From contig JAEWAC010000045.1 of assembly GCA_023391895.1 (NCBI GenBank), positions 1-32,445 on the forward strand: a stretch of DNA of 32,445 bases. The letters are read 5' to 3'. The stretch's first letter is position 1. Every line of letters starts with the position of its first letter. Position numbers and translations under genes: made by a program. Shown here in pieces: positions 1 through 8,183 of this stretch. This DNA comes from Bacteroidota bacterium (lineage in GTDB: Bacteria > Bacteroidota > Bacteroidia > Chitinophagales > Chitinophagaceae). A model generated the notes under the pieces. It was not told where the DNA came from and did no database searches. It worked only from the letters and a program-made list of their open reading frames with translations.

Positions 1-93
1 GCCCTGAGTAATGGCGTGTATTATTACCGGCTGACGGTCACAGGCAATGGTAAGGTACTAACGCAAACCCGCAGTATGATACTGGCCCAATAA
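1..93 (+). CDS. C-terminal end of a secreted protein with a T9SS type A-like sorting tail (partial)
   Basis: The first 30 codons of the window stay open in frame 1 and end at a TAA at 91-93. The encoded tail reads LSNGVYYYRLTVTGNG, followed by a short polar stretch and a final hydrophobic MILAQ. The 'GVYYYRL' strand followed by a last beta strand is the usual end of the type A C-terminal sorting domain, which directs Bacteroidota proteins through the type IX secretion system to the surface. The body of the protein lies outside the window, so its function cannot be read. A terminator follows 17 bases downstream. Confidence 0.7.
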   Translation, partial: ALSNGVYYYRLTVTGNGKVLTQTRSMILAQ

Positions 94-109
94 ATTTTAA
101 TAACATTAC

Positions 110-138
110 AAGGCGGCTATTGAAAGCCGCCTTTTTTT
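110..138 (+). terminator. Rho-independent terminator after the T9SS-tailed gene
   Basis: The arm AAGGCGGCT (110-118) pairs with AGCCGCCTT (125-133) around a six-base loop and is followed by a run of Ts to 138. It sits just downstream of the stop at 93. Confidence 0.88.
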
Positions 139-178
139 ATAAAAAATTACAATGAGCAATGTGAGATGTCTGCCTTAC

Positions 179-814
179 TCAATAAATGGTTTTGATACCG
201 CGCTGTTGAATGTAATAATGCCACAGCAGCATGGTTGCAACAGAACGGTAAGGCTGCCAGGGTTGAGCCATCTGCAACAAATCTTCTTTGGTAGTGGTTG
301 CCGGTAATTGTTTGAGGCTTTTAAGTGCATTTACCAGGGCCAGGTCACCCAGCGGAAAAATGTCGGTCCGCTTCAGGGCATGCAGCAGGTAGATATCCAC
401 CGTCCAGTCGCCAATGCCTTTGAGCTGCTTCAATTCTGTCCGCACGATATCATTGGGTTGAAAAGCCAGTTGCTTTAAGTCAACCTGACGGTTGATGATA
501 GCGGTAGCCACCCCCCGTACATAAATGATTTTTTGACGGCTAAAATAACAGCTCCGTAACTCCTCATCCGTTAGCTGTATGATTTTACGGGGACTAATAA
601 TGCCCAGTTTGGCTTTCAGTTTTGTAAAAGCCGCATAGGCAGAGGCCAGCGAAACCTGCTGTTCTAAAATCGTTAATACCAGGGTGGCAAATGTATTAGG
701 TCTTACCCAAAAGGGTGGATAACCATAAGTTGTAACTATTCGCTGCAGGTCCTGATCTATGCTGGCTACTTTATGGCATAGAGTTTTGAAACTGCTCTTA
801 TCAAATGTTTCCAT
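179..814 (-). CDS. DNA-3-methyladenine glycosylase, AlkA-like (HhH-GPD)
   Basis: This is a 211-residue base-excision glycosylase of the HhH-GPD superfamily, which removes alkylated purines from DNA. The helix-hairpin-helix is visible as LKQLKGIGDWTVDIYLLHAL at about residues 128-147. The catalytic aspartate is expected at D157 in FPLGDLAL, at the usual distance after the hairpin. The protein has only the glycosylase core and lacks the N-terminal domain of E. coli AlkA, as many Bacteroidota and Firmicutes homologues do. The frame is open to a TTG at 838, but the ATG at 814 (METFDK) is preferred because it has a weak AACTGAAG upstream. The gene stands alone between the T9SS-tailed gene and the polysaccharide locus. 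The family is sure; the exact substrate range is not. Confidence 0.85.
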   Translation of the reverse strand: METFDKSSFKTLCHKVASIDQDLQRIVTTYGYPPFWVRPNTFATLVLTILEQQVSLASAYAAFTKLKAKLGIISPRKIIQLTDEELRSCYFSRQKIIYVRGVATAIINRQVDLKQLAFQPNDIVRTELKQLKGIGDWTVDIYLLHALKRTDIFPLGDLALVNALKSLKQLPATTTKEDLLQMAQPWQPYRSVATMLLWHYYIQQRGIKTIY

Positions 815-1008
815 CTTCAGTTGCTGAAAGAACCGCAAAGATGGCTATTTTAGGATTACTGCTTTCAAGTTGATACCTGAGAGTTACTCTACCTATAAGT
901 ATCTATCAATGATAAAGGGATAATCCAAAATCACAGAAAATAACGTATTGTAAAAGGTAGTTTACCAGTTGGTATACTGCTGCCAGATAGCAGGCACGAT
1001 CTAACATT

Positions 1009-1947
1009 TCAGGATACTGTGTTGGCAGAAAGGAACCGCTCGTGATATACTTTTTGAATGCCTTCCTGCAGGGTGATGGAGGCCTTCCAGCCCATGGCAT
1101 GGAGTTTAGAAACATCCAGCAGCTTGCGGGGTGTACCATCGGGTTTAGTGGTATCGAAAACAATAGCGCCTTCAAATCCGGTAGTTTCTTTTACCAGTTC
1201 TGCCAGTTCTGCAATGCTGATATCTTCTCCCACGCCAATATTAATGAAGCCTGCTTCATTATAATGATCCATTAAAAACACACAGGCATCGGCCAGGTCA
1301 TCGGCATGCAGAAATTCTCGTCTCGGCGTGCCGGTACCCCACACCACAACATCGCTCATGCCTTTTTCTTTTGCTTCGTGAAACTTTCTGAGCAAGGCCG
1401 GCAGCACATGTGAGTTGGTTAAATCGTAGTTATCATTGGGGCCGTACAGGTTGGTAGGCATCACCGAAATAAAGTTGCAGCCATACTGATCGCGGTAGGC
1501 ATCGCACATTTTAATACCGGCTATTTTGGCAATAGCATAGGGCTCATTGGTATACTCCAATGGTCCGGTTAAAAGGTATTCTTCTTTCAGCGGCTGCAGT
1601 GCCAACTTGGGGTAAATACAGGACGAACCCAGAAAAAGGAGTTTTTTTACCCCCTTTACATAAGCCTGGTGAATCACATTGTTTTGAATCATCAGGTTAT
1701 CGTACAAAAACTCGGCACGATAGGTATTGTTAGCTACAATGCCACCGACTTTGGCCGCTGCTAAAAAAACGTAATCCGGTTTTTCCTGGTCAAAGAACGC
1801 AGCCACGGCCTGCTGGTTTCTCAGATCTAGCTCTTGTGAAGTACGGGTAATAAAATGCCTATACCCCTCCTGCTGCAGGCGACGCATAATGGCGCTTCCT
1901 ACCATTCCCCTGTGACCGGCGATATATATTCTGCTGTCTTTTTCCAT
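1009..1947 (-). CDS. fcl: GDP-L-fucose synthase
   Basis: This 312-residue short-chain dehydrogenase/reductase epimerises and reduces GDP-4-keto-6-deoxy-D-mannose to GDP-L-fucose with NADPH. The N-terminal [13 protein letters not shown] is the dinucleotide-binding glycine motif. The catalytic serine is in GSSCIYP (about S108) and the Tyr-Lys pair is in [10 protein letters not shown] (Y137, K141), essentially at the E. coli enzyme positions. The frame opens further upstream, but the ATG at 1947 is chosen because it starts the conserved N-terminus and lies one base after the gmd stop at 1949. That spacing implies translational coupling with gmd. The enzyme supplies fucose to the polysaccharide encoded upstream. 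It is also known as wcaG. Confidence 0.95.
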   Translation of the reverse strand: MEKDSRIYIAGHRGMVGSAIMRRLQQEGYRHFITRTSQELDLRNQQAVAAFFDQEKPDYVFLAAAKVGGIVANNTYRAEFLYDNLMIQNNVIHQAYVKGVKKLLFLGSSCIYPKLALQPLKEEYLLTGPLEYTNEPYAIAKIAGIKMCDAYRDQYGCNFISVMPTNLYGPNDNYDLTNSHVLPALLRKFHEAKEKGMSDVVVWGTGTPRREFLHADDLADACVFLMDHYNEAGFINIGVGEDISIAELAELVKETTGFEGAIVFDTTKPDGTPRKLLDVSKLHAMGWKASITLQEGIQKVYHERFLSANTVS

Positions 1948-1948
1948 T

Positions 1949-3061
1949 TTATTCAAATTGGCGGGCCACCTGAAAACCGGACTCAATCAACAGTTTCTCC
2001 TGCTGAAAAGAATGCAGGTCGGCTTGCATCATTTCAGTTACCAAATCCTGTAAGTTATATTTAGGTTTCCAGCCCAGCTTTTCCTGTGCTTTGGTGGGAT
2101 CGCCAATCAACAGGTCTACTTCTGTGGGGCGAAAATACCGGGGATCGATCTTTACCACTTCCTGGCCCTCTTTAAAGGCATAATTTCGGGAACAGGAACG
2201 TACGATACCAGTTTCGTTCACACCTTCTCCTTTAAACTCTACTTCCACGCCCACCTGTTCAAAAGCCATTGTGATGAAATCTCTTACCGATGTGGTAATA
2301 CCGGTAGCAATCACGTAGTCTTCTGCCTGGTCCTGTTGCAGGATCCGCCACATGGCTTCTACGTAATCCCTGGCATGTCCCCAATCTCTTTTAGCGTCGA
2401 TATTGCCCATGTATAATTTATCGGTTAACCCCAGGGCCAACTGCGCCACGCCCCTGGTGATTTTACGGGTTACAAAAGTTTCGCCGCGGAGCGGACTTTC
2501 GTGATTGAACAAAATGCCATTACAGGCAAACATATCGTACGCTTCGCGGTAGTTGACCGTGATCCAGTAAGCATATAGCTTTGCTACCGCATAGGGAGAG
2601 CGGGGATAAAAAGGTGTGGTCTCTTTTTGCGGCACTTCCTGCACCAATCCATAAAGTTCCGAGGTGGAAGCCTGATAAATTTTGGTTTTTTTCTGCAGGC
2701 CCAGCAGGCGTACGGCTTCTAAAATCCGTAAAGTACCGATGCCGTCTGCATTAGCCGTATACTCGGGTGTATCAAAACTTACTTTGACATGTGACATGGC
2801 GCCGAGGTTATAAATTTCATCGGGCTGCACTTCCTGTATAATACGGATCAGGTTGGTACTGTCCGTTAAATCGCCATAATGGAGTATGAAGTTGCGGTGC
2901 TTTTCGTGGGGGTCTTGGTACAAATGATCAATACGTTCGGTGTTGAACAGGGAAGCCCTTCTTTTAATGCCATGCACTACATAGCCCTTATTTATAAGAA
3001 GCTCCGACAAATAGGCACCATCCTGCCCTGTCACTCCGGTTATCAATGCTACTTTGGACAT
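1949..3061 (-). CDS. gmd: GDP-mannose 4,6-dehydratase
   Basis: The 370-residue product converts GDP-D-mannose to GDP-4-keto-6-deoxy-D-mannose with bound NADP. It has the N-terminal [16 protein letters not shown] motif. The T-S-E triad is in ASTSELYG (T133, E135) and the Tyr-Lys pair is in [11 protein letters not shown] (Y157, K161), matching the known family residues within one position. Length is normal. Its product feeds the adjacent fucose synthase and could also feed the perosamine synthase-like aminotransferase at 13695. No manB or manC is seen here, so GDP-mannose must come from elsewhere. The upstream gap to 3362 holds a strong palindrome and the terminator of the sugar transferase gene, so gmd-fcl is probably its own transcription unit. 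Confidence 0.96.
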   Translation of the reverse strand: MSKVALITGVTGQDGAYLSELLINKGYVVHGIKRRASLFNTERIDHLYQDPHEKHRNFILHYGDLTDSTNLIRIIQEVQPDEIYNLGAMSHVKVSFDTPEYTANADGIGTLRILEAVRLLGLQKKTKIYQASTSELYGLVQEVPQKETTPFYPRSPYAVAKLYAYWITVNYREAYDMFACNGILFNHESPLRGETFVTRKITRGVAQLALGLTDKLYMGNIDAKRDWGHARDYVEAMWRILQQDQAEDYVIATGITTSVRDFITMAFEQVGVEVEFKGEGVNETGIVRSCSRNYAFKEGQEVVKIDPRYFRPTEVDLLIGDPTKAQEKLGWKPKYNLQDLVTEMMQADLHSFQQEKLLIESGFQVARQFE

Positions 3062-3202
3062 TCGTTTTGGATTATATTGTATGATTTTATAAAAGCTGTT
3101 ATACTTTACCCGATACTAGCCAACCTTTCATTCTCCAATCAGCATAAACGGTTGTCATAATAGTTTTCTTTTCCTTAAGCGTCATGGCAAGCAGTGTTAC
3201 CC

Positions 3203-3238
3203 ATCCTATATAATCAAGGAAACCTGATTATATAGGAT
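3203..3238. repeat. 14-bp perfect inverted repeat with 8-base loop
   Basis: The arm ATCCTATATAATCA (3203-3216) is followed by AGGAAACC and then by TGATTATATAGGAT (3225-3238), its exact reverse complement. There is no T-run on either side, so it is not a standard terminator. It may be an operator for gmd-fcl or an RNA hairpin in their leader. Confidence 0.85.
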
Positions 3239-3300
3239 AACATCTACAATGACTTTTGCAAAAATAAACGGAAGGAGCGGTTAATTACCAGGCAGCAGCC

Positions 3301-3345
3301 AAAAAAAGGCCGGAAACTCTGCTGAATTTCCGGTGCCACCTTTTT
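3301..3345 (-). terminator. Rho-independent terminator of the sugar transferase gene
   Basis: Read on the minus strand, CCGGAAA (3333-3327) pairs with TTTCCGG (3316-3310). An outer GG/CC pair closes across a two-base bulge. Seven Ts (3307-3301) follow. It lies directly downstream of the gene ending at 3363. Confidence 0.75.
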
Positions 3346-3362
3346 CTTTCGTTTCGAAAACC

Positions 3363-4139
3363 TTATGCTTCCACCAGTTGCTCGCTATAACGTTCTACTA
3401 CTTTGACTTGGGTCACTTCAACCTGCTTGGTGTTGATGGTGGTTTTGCTTAATTTATTTTCTGATAAATTCAATACTGCGGCTACGGTCTGTATATAGGT
3501 TTTATAAATGATCTTTACATCCAGCAAAAAGGAGTAATTGTTTACATAAAAAACATCCCAGCGGTACCGGTGAGAGATATCATAAATACAGTGGGTTTCG
3601 CCCCTGTATCCCTTAACCTGAGCCATACCAGTAATCCCAGGCTTGACCGAATGGCGATAGCCATAATTGGGCACCAATCTGGAAAAGTCGTTACAATCCT
3701 TTACCATATGAGGCCTGGGGCCTACAATGCTCATGTCGCCCTTTAGTACATTAAAGAACTGAGGCAGTTCATCCATACAGGAGTCGCGCAAAAAGCGTCC
3801 AATAGGCGTAATTCGCGGATCATTGGCTTCAGCCTGTTTTACATTGGCCTGTGCATTGACTACCATACTCCTCACTTTAAGACATTTAAAGACCTTGCCT
3901 TTAGCCCCTATTCTTTCCTGAATAAAAAACACAGGTCCCTTTGAACTTAGCTTAACCAGAACAGCCAGTATGGGAAGCAGCCAGGACAAAAGAAAAACAA
4001 TGACAAGAAGGGAAAATACAATATCAAAGGTCCGCTTTAGTAAAAGCGCAACGGGGCTTTGCTCTTTGAACGAAGCAAGAATTCTATGGTGCTTTTTCCT
4101 GATAGGTAGCATTTGCTGACATTGGTATTGGTTCCTCAT
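3363..4139 (-). CDS. Initiating polyprenyl-phosphate sugar-1-phosphate transferase (short form)
   Basis: This 258-residue bacterial sugar transferase (WcaJ/PglC-type catalytic domain) would load the first sugar phosphate onto undecaprenyl phosphate at the inner membrane. Around residues 36-62 there is one hydrophobic re-entrant or transmembrane segment after LLKRTFDI. It is followed by GPVFFIQERIG, KVRSM (88-92), DELPQFFNVLKGDMSIVGPR (123-142) and KPGITG (166-171), all family signatures. The long N-terminal membrane and CoA-binding-like domain of the approximately 460-residue WcaJ type is missing, so this is the short monotopic form. It begins at an ATG (4139) and faces a divergent Wzz-like gene. 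It is the likely first step of the glycan made by this locus; whether it transfers glucose, galactose or another sugar cannot be told. Confidence 0.9.
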   Translation of the reverse strand: MRNQYQCQQMLPIRKKHHRILASFKEQSPVALLLKRTFDIVFSLLVIVFLLSWLLPILAVLVKLSSKGPVFFIQERIGAKGKVFKCLKVRSMVVNAQANVKQAEANDPRITPIGRFLRDSCMDELPQFFNVLKGDMSIVGPRPHMVKDCNDFSRLVPNYGYRHSVKPGITGMAQVKGYRGETHCIYDISHRYRWDVFYVNNYSFLLDVKIIYKTYIQTVAAVLNLSENKLSKTTINTKQVEVTQVKVVERYSEQLVEA

Positions 4140-4609
4140 AGTATACTAAAGGTAGTTTGGTTGTAAATGGATTATTAATCCAAAGTAATAACGCAAAAAA
4201 AATGTAATTTTTCTATACTTTATTACTTTTAGAAAATAATTTTAAAATATTTTAATATTAAAGCTATTGATAACTAAGCTCTGACAAGGTGAAACTTAAT
4301 AACGTTGCACCGGGCAAAAAATTTTGTGGAAAGAATTTAAAAAGCACATCAACCCTATAGCCGGCGTATCTAGCAAGCACAGTGGAGTGATTTCCAATAC
4401 CAAACACTGCCACCTTAAACACCAGCCACTCTTTTACACGGACATACTTACCCCTTAAAATATTGAGCTTTTACTCGGAATTGTATCATGAAACCTGACA
4501 CTTCCAACCGGTTAGATTAACATATTACATTATGCAAAGTATTCAAAATGCCTACATTTGCAGTCGCTTGACAAGAGCTATTTCCATTTAAAATTTTACT
4601 TGTATTTAC
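4140..4609. other. Divergent AT-rich intergenic region
   Basis: This 470-base region separates the divergent sugar transferase and Wzz-like genes. It is very AT-rich near 4200-4260. I see one TACATTTG element for the plus-strand gene and no ORF with coding character. Confidence 0.7.
4553..4560 (+). promoter_or_regulatory. Bacteroidota -7 element (TACATTTG) for the Wzz-like gene
   Basis: TACATTTG matches the TAnnTTTG consensus and lies 49 bases upstream of the ATG at 4610. No convincing TTG -33 box is present at the usual spacing, so this is a half-supported promoter. Confidence 0.5.
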
Positions 4610-5500
4610 ATGCAGGAAACTAATAACCGAAAAACCGAAGAAATACCTTCAATCAGCTTCTCCAAGTTATTGTGGATATTTTTTGATGCATTATTACGGT
4701 TTGTAAGGCATACCATCCAATTCCTTTATAAAAACCGCCTTTTACTTTTAGCCTTTCTTTTTGTTGGATTGGTTATTGGTGCTGTTATCTATAAAATCAG
4801 CAAGCCCCGTTACTCCATTTCGATGATGGTAAAGCATACAGAACTGAATGCCAGAACCTTTGGCCAAATGCTGGAAGACCTGAACAGGTTGGTGGGTTCC
4901 GGATCCAGTATTGAATTATCCAAAACCTTGAACCTACCCGTGAGTACCAGCAGCAAGCTGGTTAGTGTGTCCGGCAAAAACATGGAAGGCATCAGCCTGC
5001 AAAAAGACACAACCCAGCAAAACAACCGCACATTTATTATTGACCTGGTAGTTACCGACAACAAGGTCTCAGATACACTGCAAAACGCCTTGCTGGGTTA
5101 TTTTAACAACAACCCTTTTTTAAGCAAATTAAAGCAGGACAGAATTCAGCTAAAAAATGATCGCCTGGGGTTTATCAACACAGAGTTAAGTAAACTGGAT
5201 AGCTTAAAAATGGTGTATAATCAATTCCTTTCTACTTCAGGCAATAGTTCAATGTTTTATAACAATGCCTTCAACCCAGTAGATCTCTACAAGCAATCCG
5301 ACAGTTATCAAACCGAAAAAAATAACATAGAAGAGTGGCTCCGTCAAAGCAGCCAAAGCATTATCAGCATAGACGGAACAACACCGGCGGCAATTCCTAA
5401 ATCGATGGGCTTGATCACTTCCATGCTCCTGTATGGTGTGCTGTTTTTTCTGTTTGGCTGTTTGTTTGCGGCTGTTGCAGCTGTTGTTAAAACCGGCTGA
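4610..5500 (+). CDS. Wzz-like polysaccharide chain-length/co-polymerase protein
   Basis: The 296-residue inner-membrane protein has one hydrophobic segment at about residues 42-62 (LLLLAFLFVGLVIGAVI) and a second at the C-terminus (LITSMLLYGVLFFLFGCLFA). Between them is a roughly 200-residue periplasmic part rich in Ser, Asn and Lys with helical stretches. This two-TM layout is that of polysaccharide co-polymerases (Wzz/chain-length determinant), which set glycan length with Wzy. There is no cytoplasmic tyrosine-kinase domain and no kinase gene beside it. It is one of only two plus-strand genes inside the locus and has its own promoter element. The family call rests on topology and context more than on a diagnostic motif; a generic membrane protein is the alternative. 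Confidence 0.7.
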   Translation: MQETNNRKTEEIPSISFSKLLWIFFDALLRFVRHTIQFLYKNRLLLLAFLFVGLVIGAVIYKISKPRYSISMMVKHTELNARTFGQMLEDLNRLVGSGSSIELSKTLNLPVSTSSKLVSVSGKNMEGISLQKDTTQQNNRTFIIDLVVTDNKVSDTLQNALLGYFNNNPFLSKLKQDRIQLKNDRLGFINTELSKLDSLKMVYNQFLSTSGNSSMFYNNAFNPVDLYKQSDSYQTEKNNIEEWLRQSSQSIISIDGTTPAAIPKSMGLITSMLLYGVLFFLFGCLFAAVAAVVKTG

Positions 5501-5701
5501 ACCAGCATAGCCTTTTAAAGGAATATTTCTTGCCTTTTATAACATGGCGCAATGGCTCACCACGGTGAAGATGAAACTTGCGGCTGGGTCGTTCCTTTCC
5601 TTTTGGTTGGTTGCGTTATACCATTTTATTACAAAACCCACATAGTCACTGACAAGCAAGATGCTTTTTGAGTAGATTAGACTTAGCGTCCCTGCGTCCA
5701 T

Positions 5702-6823
5702 TTAAACACCATCCCTACATGTTTTAGCTGTTACAAATGTTTCAAACTGATGGCAAAAGTTTGTTATACTGAACTTAAAGGCATTTTCCCTGATTTCTTT
5801 TGGTTTCAACAATAGGCTGTTCTTTTCAAAGTTTTCAACGGCACTGATAATACTATCGCAACTTTGTTCATCAAAAAAGGCACCGGTTTTGCCTTCCATT
5901 ACACTTTCCCTAACCCCTCCTTTTCTATAAGCTATAACGGGTGTACCGCATGCTTGCGCTTCCACAGCCGTAATTCCAAAATCCTCATCTGCCGCTATGA
6001 TAAAAGCTTTGGCTTTTTGCATATATACTTTAAGGTCATCAAAAGAAACATAACCCAAAAGGGAGACATTGGAGGTTGCGTTTGCTTTTACCTTTTTGTA
6101 ATCAGGTCCCTCACCCACCACCACTAACTTGCGGTGAGGCATTTTGGAAAACGCCTCTACGATTAAATCAATTTTTTTATAAGGCACCATCCTGGAAGCC
6201 ACCAGATAAAAATCTTCTTTTTCCTCCTGCAGTTTAAAGGCCTCCACATCCACTGGCGGGTAAATTACAGCCGCTTCTTTATTGTAGGTTTTCCGGATGC
6301 GTTTGGCCACATAATGGGAGTTCGCAATAAAATAATCCACCCTGCCAGCGGTGGTATAATCCCACATGCGTATATAGTGCAGGAAAAACTTGGCGAAAAA
6401 TCCTTTAATGCCTTTTGAAAGATTAGCTTCAAACAAGTACTGGTGGTAGAGATCCCAGGCATACCGCATGGGTGAATGACAATAGCAGATGTGTGTTTGG
6501 TTTACATGGGTGATAACGCCTTTGGCCACCGCATAACTGCTTGAAATGACTATATCATATTTAGTAAGGTCAAGCTGTTCTATCGCAAACGGCATCAAAG
6601 GCAAATAAGAACGGTACTTTTTTCGGGCAAAGGGAAGCTTTTGAATAAAGCTGGTGTTGACTTTTTTGTTTTTTATATACCATTTCAAGTCCTCCGGCAA
6701 AAACTCAACCGTTGAAAAAAGATCTGCGTCCGGATATATATTCAATATATGCTCCAGTACTTTTTCGGCTCCCGAATAGTTTACCAGCCAATCGTGTACG
6801 ACTGCTATGGATGGCTTCTTCAT
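5702..6823 (-). CDS. Glycosyltransferase family 4
   Basis: This 373-residue GT-B enzyme transfers a sugar from a nucleotide donor to the growing lipid-linked glycan on the cytoplasmic face. The N-terminal acceptor domain begins with IAVVHDWLVNYSGAEKVLE. The C-terminal donor domain shows YLVASRMVPYKKIDLIVEAF, VVVGEGP and the EX7E motif EDFGITAVEAQACGTPVIAY. The GTG at 6844 is in frame, but the ATG at 6823 (MKKPSIAVVHDW) is preferred because the conserved N-terminus follows directly. It is the last gene of the long minus-strand operon, 52 bases after the membrane protein gene. The sugar and linkage cannot be read from the sequence. Confidence 0.92.
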   Translation of the reverse strand: MKKPSIAVVHDWLVNYSGAEKVLEHILNIYPDADLFSTVEFLPEDLKWYIKNKKVNTSFIQKLPFARKKYRSYLPLMPFAIEQLDLTKYDIVISSSYAVAKGVITHVNQTHICYCHSPMRYAWDLYHQYLFEANLSKGIKGFFAKFFLHYIRMWDYTTAGRVDYFIANSHYVAKRIRKTYNKEAAVIYPPVDVEAFKLQEEKEDFYLVASRMVPYKKIDLIVEAFSKMPHRKLVVVGEGPDYKKVKANATSNVSLLGYVSFDDLKVYMQKAKAFIIAADEDFGITAVEAQACGTPVIAYRKGGVRESVMEGKTGAFFDEQSCDSIISAVENFEKNSLLLKPKEIRENAFKFSITNFCHQFETFVTAKTCRDGV

Positions 6824-6875
6824 ATGTTGATATAGAATAGACACTTTAAACGATGAAAATAGGTAACAATTAACT

Positions 6876-8132
6876 TCAATAACTAAGCTTCTTTGATTTT
6901 ATATGCTGTATAAACAGACATAGCACGAAATAATAGATAACAATCCCTGCCTGCCGGGTAAGTATATCGTCTGTCAGAAAGCTAATGCCAAAAAGGGCCA
7001 GAAAGCAAATGAAAAGTCCGTTCTTATGCTTTATCGCTAAATAAAAGGCATAAAACAAGGAAATCATAAAAAGAAGAACACCTGGCATTCCTGTCAGCAG
7101 CCAAAAATTGGCATACTGATTATGAGTATTATAAAAGTTTATTTGATAGACATCAGTAGGATACTGAGCGTAACAGTCATTTAAAACCTTCTTTTGGCTG
7201 CCGACTCCATAGCCAATAAAGGGCCGTTGTTTTATCAATTGCCAGGTGCATTTATATATACCTACCCGTATGTTGGTAGAATTATGCTGCAGACCTTTCG
7301 GCGCACTAAAATCGGTTTGAAGAGTTTCCTGCACCCTTGAATAAAGAGCAGGGGTAAAACGCACCAGCAGAAAGGACGATATCAGCAACAACAAAACAAT
7401 TGCAAATCTTATTACAGTCCGCCTGATCTGTACAAGCGAAAAGATAAGCAAGGCAACAAAGGTGGCTATAACCGGTGTACGGGAAGCCAGTACCAATAAG
7501 AGAAAAAGAAAAAGGAGAATAGAGATAACATTTAAAAATTTTACAAACAATCTGGCAGGTTGCGTTAAATTGTGAAATGCAATAATTACCGAAAATGCCA
7601 GGTATAAGGAAAGTGTAGTGGGATGTTTTTTAGTGATGCGGTCGGCCGTATCGCGAAAAATAGTATTAAAGCTGCTGGCTTTATCCAACTCATTCAAAAG
7701 ACCTTGACTCCAATAGTGATAGATCAGCCAGAGGCTTACCATCAAGGTACTAAACAAAAAAACGTTCAATACTCGGCGTAAAAAGGTTTTCTCTATAGTA
7801 AGAGGAAAGGGCAACAGAAAGAAAACCAACGGAAACAACAACATAGGCAACTGGGTTACTAGGTTGGAAGTTCCTTCTTTCAGGTTGTTGGAATAAGCCA
7901 GGCTGATTAACAGCAGCAGATAGCTTCCGCCATACATAAAAAATAACCGCTTATCAGCAGGTGGTTTTTCTATGGAATGCTTAATGCTTACTCTATAATA
8001 TACTGATAAAAAAGTCCATATGATAATACAGATACTATTGATATTGTAAGGCACTGCCGGAAGCAGTGCAATTGAGCAGGTGCTCCACTCAAGCACACGC
8101 TTTAACAACGGCCTATACTTATCTTTTTGCAT
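6876..8132 (-). CDS. O-antigen ligase/polymerase family membrane protein (Wzy_C), copy 1
   Basis: The 418-residue polytopic membrane protein has about ten or more hydrophobic segments and a large extracytoplasmic loop between the later ones. Around that loop are LASRTPVIA, TWQLIKQRPFIGYGVGSQ and NTHNQYANFWLLTGMPG, which is the layout of the Wzy_C (WaaL/Wzy) family. The His-Asn pair in NTHNQY is the type of residue expected at the active loop. A member of this family either polymerises repeat units (Wzy) or ligates glycan to an acceptor (WaaL). A second family member lies immediately upstream, so the two may divide these jobs. The start is the ATG at 8132, after a 51-base gap. Confidence 0.85.
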   Translation of the reverse strand: MQKDKYRPLLKRVLEWSTCSIALLPAVPYNINSICIIIWTFLSVYYRVSIKHSIEKPPADKRLFFMYGGSYLLLLISLAYSNNLKEGTSNLVTQLPMLLFPLVFFLLPFPLTIEKTFLRRVLNVFLFSTLMVSLWLIYHYWSQGLLNELDKASSFNTIFRDTADRITKKHPTTLSLYLAFSVIIAFHNLTQPARLFVKFLNVISILLFLFLLLVLASRTPVIATFVALLIFSLVQIRRTVIRFAIVLLLLISSFLLVRFTPALYSRVQETLQTDFSAPKGLQHNSTNIRVGIYKCTWQLIKQRPFIGYGVGSQKKVLNDCYAQYPTDVYQINFYNTHNQYANFWLLTGMPGVLLFMISLFYAFYLAIKHKNGLFICFLALFGISFLTDDILTRQAGIVIYYFVLCLFIQHIKSKKLSY

Positions 8133-8183
8133 TATATTCTTTAATATTCATTTTTTAGTGCAAAGCAACTTTCCCTGAAAGCA

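Larger units (their letters stand above)
3062..3362. other. Intergenic region between the sugar transferase gene and gmd
   Basis: This 301-base gap contains the terminator at 3301-3345 and a near-perfect palindrome at 3203-3238. I found no ORF with coding character and no clear TAnnTTTG element on the minus strand in front of gmd. Confidence 0.7.

Noticed and set aside
906..1175. 89-codon minus-strand ORF overlapping the end of fcl
   Set aside because: It overlaps the conserved C-terminal part of fcl in another frame and has no motif of its own.
5501..5701. Search for a terminator between the convergent Wzz-like and GT4 genes
   Set aside because: Only a short CCTTTTAAAGG palindrome is present, without a T-run or loop of useful size, so no terminator is called.
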